Translations under genes and position numbers: made by a program
Source of the DNA: Natrinema versiforme
GTDB taxonomy: Archaea; Halobacteriota; Halobacteria; Halobacteriales; Natrialbaceae
Direction: 5' to 3'
Length of the DNA: 64,000 nt
Assembly: GCF_005576615.1 (NCBI RefSeq)
Contig: NZ_CP040330.1
Span: 2,976,001-3,040,000 of the forward strand
The notes under the pieces: model-generated
Seen by the model: only the letters and a program-made list of their open reading frames with translations
What the model was told of the DNA's origin: nothing
The model's database searches: none
In this document: in pieces, positions 61,998 to 64,000 of the stretch
Layout: the number at the start of each line of letters is the position of its first letter
Numbering within the stretch: position 1 is the stretch's first letter

Positions 61998-63497
61998 ATG
62001 GCCGGGGAAACGCCGCGGCTCGGACTGGGAACCTTCGAGCGGGGCGACGATTGGGACCACACCGACACGGTCGAGACGCTCGACGAGCACGCGATCGTCC
62101 GCGGACCTATCGCCGAGCGGCCCGCGGCGGGCGAGTATGACGACGAACTCTACCACGCGACCGATCAGGGGATCACGTGGCGCTGGGACGCCGAGAGCGA
62201 GGACTGGACGTACTTCAGCGGGCAGGGAAGCGCCGACCGGCCGGTGCCGGGAACGAGCCACTTCGAAGCGGCGACGATCGGCTCCCTCCGAACCGCGGAG
62301 TCGCCCGTCTGGAACGTCGAGGCACACGGCATCGAGGGCGACGGGAAAACCGATGTCGGCGGTGCGGTCCACGACCTCCTCGAGACGGTCGCCCGGGCCG
62401 GTGGCGGTATCGTGTACTTCCCGCCCGGGCGATACCGCCTCGAGCGGACGCCGCTGGTGGGCGACGATACGATCCTGCTGGGCGCGGGGCGCTCGACCGT
62501 CTTCGACGGGCCGCGCCCCGAGGGCGAGGAGGGGCGGGCGCTCCTGTCCAATAGGGGCTACGACGAACCGGGGTACGGCGGCGCGTCGAACTGGGGCGTG
62601 TGCAACGTCCGGATCGACGCCCCGGACGCGACCGGGATCATGCCCGCACACGCGGACACCGTTCGATTGGAGAACATCTACGGCGACGCCATCTACTACC
62701 ATCACATCGACGTCGTCTCGTCGAAGAACGTCGTCGTCGACGGCTACTGGGCGACCCGCGGCGGCGACGGGGATTCGGACGCGCCGGTGCAGTTCGACAA
62801 CCAGAACGCGGGAACGGGCGCGAACAGCGTGTGGGACGGGTCGGAGGATACGCTCGTCGCGGCCGACGATACGCCGACACGGAACTGCACCCTTACGAAC
62901 TTCGAAATCGATCCGGCGAACGACCCCGACTACGGCGTCCACCTCCATCGCGACGGAAACGAGTCGATCACGATCGCAGACGGCTACATCACCGGCTGCG
63001 AGCATTCGGCGATCAGGGCCGACACCGGTGGACGACTCGAGGACCTGACCATCGACGGCGTCTCGTGTCGCGAAAACGCGCGGGGGATCTCGCTGGGGCG
63101 CGTCGAGAGCGGCCGGCGGCATCTGACGATCGATAACGTCACCATCAGGACCGATGACGACGATCTGGCCGCCGGATCGGGACTGTACGCGAGCGGGTTC
63201 GACGAGGCCGCGATTTCGAACGTCATCGTCGACGGCGCGTTCACGAACGCGATCCTCTTCGACGACATGGCGGACCTGAAACTGAGCCAGATCACGGCGA
63301 CCGGGCCGAAACATCAGGGGTTCCGGTTCCGCGAAAACGTCGATGCGACGCTCACCACCGCTCGAGCGGCGAACTGCGGCACCGTCGGGATCTACGCGGG
63401 CCCCGGCAGCAGCGTCGCCTACGGGGGCGTCACCTTCGATAACGTCGGGACCGAGGTCGATATCGACGGCGAGACTCGAGAGTGGGTCACATCGTGA
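61998..63497 (+). CDS. Pectate-lyase-3-like parallel beta-helix protein
   Basis: A 499-aa protein beginning MAGETPRLGLGTFERGDDWD. After an N-terminal beta-rich segment (about 15-95, YHATDQGITWRWDAESEDWTYFSGQG), the motif VEAHGIEGDGKTDVGGAVHDLLETV followed by GGGIVYFPPGRYRLE marks the start of a right-handed parallel beta-helix as in polygalacturonase-like enzymes. Helix turns continue (NVRIDAPDATGIM, ITGCEHSAIRADTG) to the end. No signal peptide lies in this frame, which is odd for a family normally exported. Catalytic residues are not clear; polysaccharide binding or cleavage is inference. Confidence 0.82.
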   Translation: MAGETPRLGLGTFERGDDWDHTDTVETLDEHAIVRGPIAERPAAGEYDDELYHATDQGITWRWDAESEDWTYFSGQGSADRPVPGTSHFEAATIGSLRTAESPVWNVEAHGIEGDGKTDVGGAVHDLLETVARAGGGIVYFPPGRYRLERTPLVGDDTILLGAGRSTVFDGPRPEGEEGRALLSNRGYDEPGYGGASNWGVCNVRIDAPDATGIMPAHADTVRLENIYGDAIYYHHIDVVSSKNVVVDGYWATRGGDGDSDAPVQFDNQNAGTGANSVWDGSEDTLVAADDTPTRNCTLTNFEIDPANDPDYGVHLHRDGNESITIADGYITGCEHSAIRADTGGRLEDLTIDGVSCRENARGISLGRVESGRRHLTIDNVTIRTDDDDLAAGSGLYASGFDEAAISNVIVDGAFTNAILFDDMADLKLSQITATGPKHQGFRFRENVDATLTTARAANCGTVGIYAGPGSSVAYGGVTFDNVGTEVDIDGETREWVTS

Positions 63498-63600
63498 GCG
63501 ACGCGATCTCGCTCGATGATACTCCGGTTGAGACTGCCATCGCTGCTGCTAATTGACTTTCACAAATACATTGATAGACCAGCCGTCGAAATCGCGGTGT

Positions 63601-63978
63601 ATGCCCGAAGCAGACACCGACGAGCAGCTCGATCAGTTCTGCCGGCTCGTCGAGGAAGAGACCGGAGAAGAACCGCTCCCTGACCCGTACATCGGCGACA
63701 TCTGTTGGGTTATGATTCACCATCCGATCGAGTTCCACGGCGAGACGTTTACTGCCGAGTTCGATATCAACCTCTCTGAAGATGGCGTCACACCGCAGTG
63801 GGGTGAAATCCGAATCGACCTCCCTGACGAGGAGCGCGAGGCAATTCTAGAAGACGTCGGAAGTCGACTCGAGTACTCCGAGGGCGATGAAGCACTCTAC
63901 GAATTCTCGGCATCGGAAGATCAGATTCCAGAGCTGATGGAAGACCTCCGGAAGGTCCACGCTGAGATCTACGGGTAA
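63601..63978 (+). CDS. Hypothetical protein, 125 aa
   Basis: Acidic soluble protein starting MPEADTDEQLDQFCRLVEEE. Its middle has strands WVMIHHPIEFHGETFTAEFDINL and EIRIDLP, its end helical (DQIPELMEDLRKVHAEIYG). No motif recognised. Lower GC than the neighbouring genes and an AT-rich upstream (AAATACATTGATAG, about 30 nt before the ATG) hint at a recent arrival. An upstream frame start at 63553 is less likely. Confidence 0.6.
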   Translation: MPEADTDEQLDQFCRLVEEETGEEPLPDPYIGDICWVMIHHPIEFHGETFTAEFDINLSEDGVTPQWGEIRIDLPDEEREAILEDVGSRLEYSEGDEALYEFSASEDQIPELMEDLRKVHAEIYG

Positions 63979-64000
63979 CCAACCTCGTTCCGCAGTGAGA

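Noticed and set aside
1-64000. tRNA or rRNA genes and insertion sequences
   Set aside because: I looked for acceptor/T-loop-like patterns, transposase motifs and terminal repeats and saw none that held together; a covariance-model scan would be decisive.

Overview
The window is a chromosomal segment of a halophilic archaeon (class Halobacteria, most like Natrialbales such as Natrinema or Haloterrigena). The reasons are high GC, very acidic proteins, CTCGAG-rich codon use, haloarchaea-restricted families (CetZ, HalOD1, HTH_10/Bat-type regulators, SAMP1, PGF-CTERM), archaeosine and coenzyme F420 genes, and TATA boxes about 27 nt ahead of many starts (leaderless transcripts). I saw no rRNA, tRNA, CRISPR array or complete insertion sequence.

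Layout. 1-10 kb: a tubulin-like CetZ gene running in from the left, then F420 biosynthesis (cofC, cofG and, on the other strand, cofH). A damaged deaminase/SDR pair, a cyclase-family gene and a lower-GC patch of orphan genes (about 5.3-6.8 kb) lie between them. 8.7-14 kb: purine genes (purC, purU, purS, purQ) with small membrane, zinc-finger and HalOD1 genes. 14-17.3 kb: a large PAS/GAF histidine kinase. 17.5-27 kb: the complete archaeosine pathway (RaSEA, TgtA, ArcS) interleaved with surface-protein genes. 27-36 kb: membrane protein, LLM oxidoreductase, a three-gene overlapping signalling operon, a VOC dioxygenase-like gene and an Orc1/Cdc6 gene followed by 1.2 kb without genes. 37-50 kb: GNAT, SAMP1, AzlC/AzlD, several haloarchaeal unknowns, regulators, Yip1, an aldehyde:ferredoxin oxidoreductase and a LOV-HTH_10 light-sensor-like regulator. 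50-64 kb: a paralog of the 18.8 kb acidic surface protein, Nudix, PadR, a duplicated-domain protein, an F420-type PPOX protein, a ThDP enzyme, a large Eco57I-like restriction/methylase protein and a parallel beta-helix protein next to a tiny Tat lipoprotein.

The most notable signal is a pair of secreted, very acidic, sequon-rich proteins (18837-20204 and 50872-52101). Each carries five blocks with a strict five-residue periodicity joined by Asn/Asp/Glu/Ser linkers, and the blocks occur in the same order in both. A 44-nt element upstream of both starts is 37/44 identical, so the pair looks co-regulated. Other points are a one-base frameshift in an SDR gene next to a deaminase without its N-terminus, a probable frameshift separating a Tat lipoprotein signal from its beta-helix domain, a canonical LOV cysteine motif in a Bat-like regulator, and a strong Shine-Dalgarno that selects a TTG start for purU.
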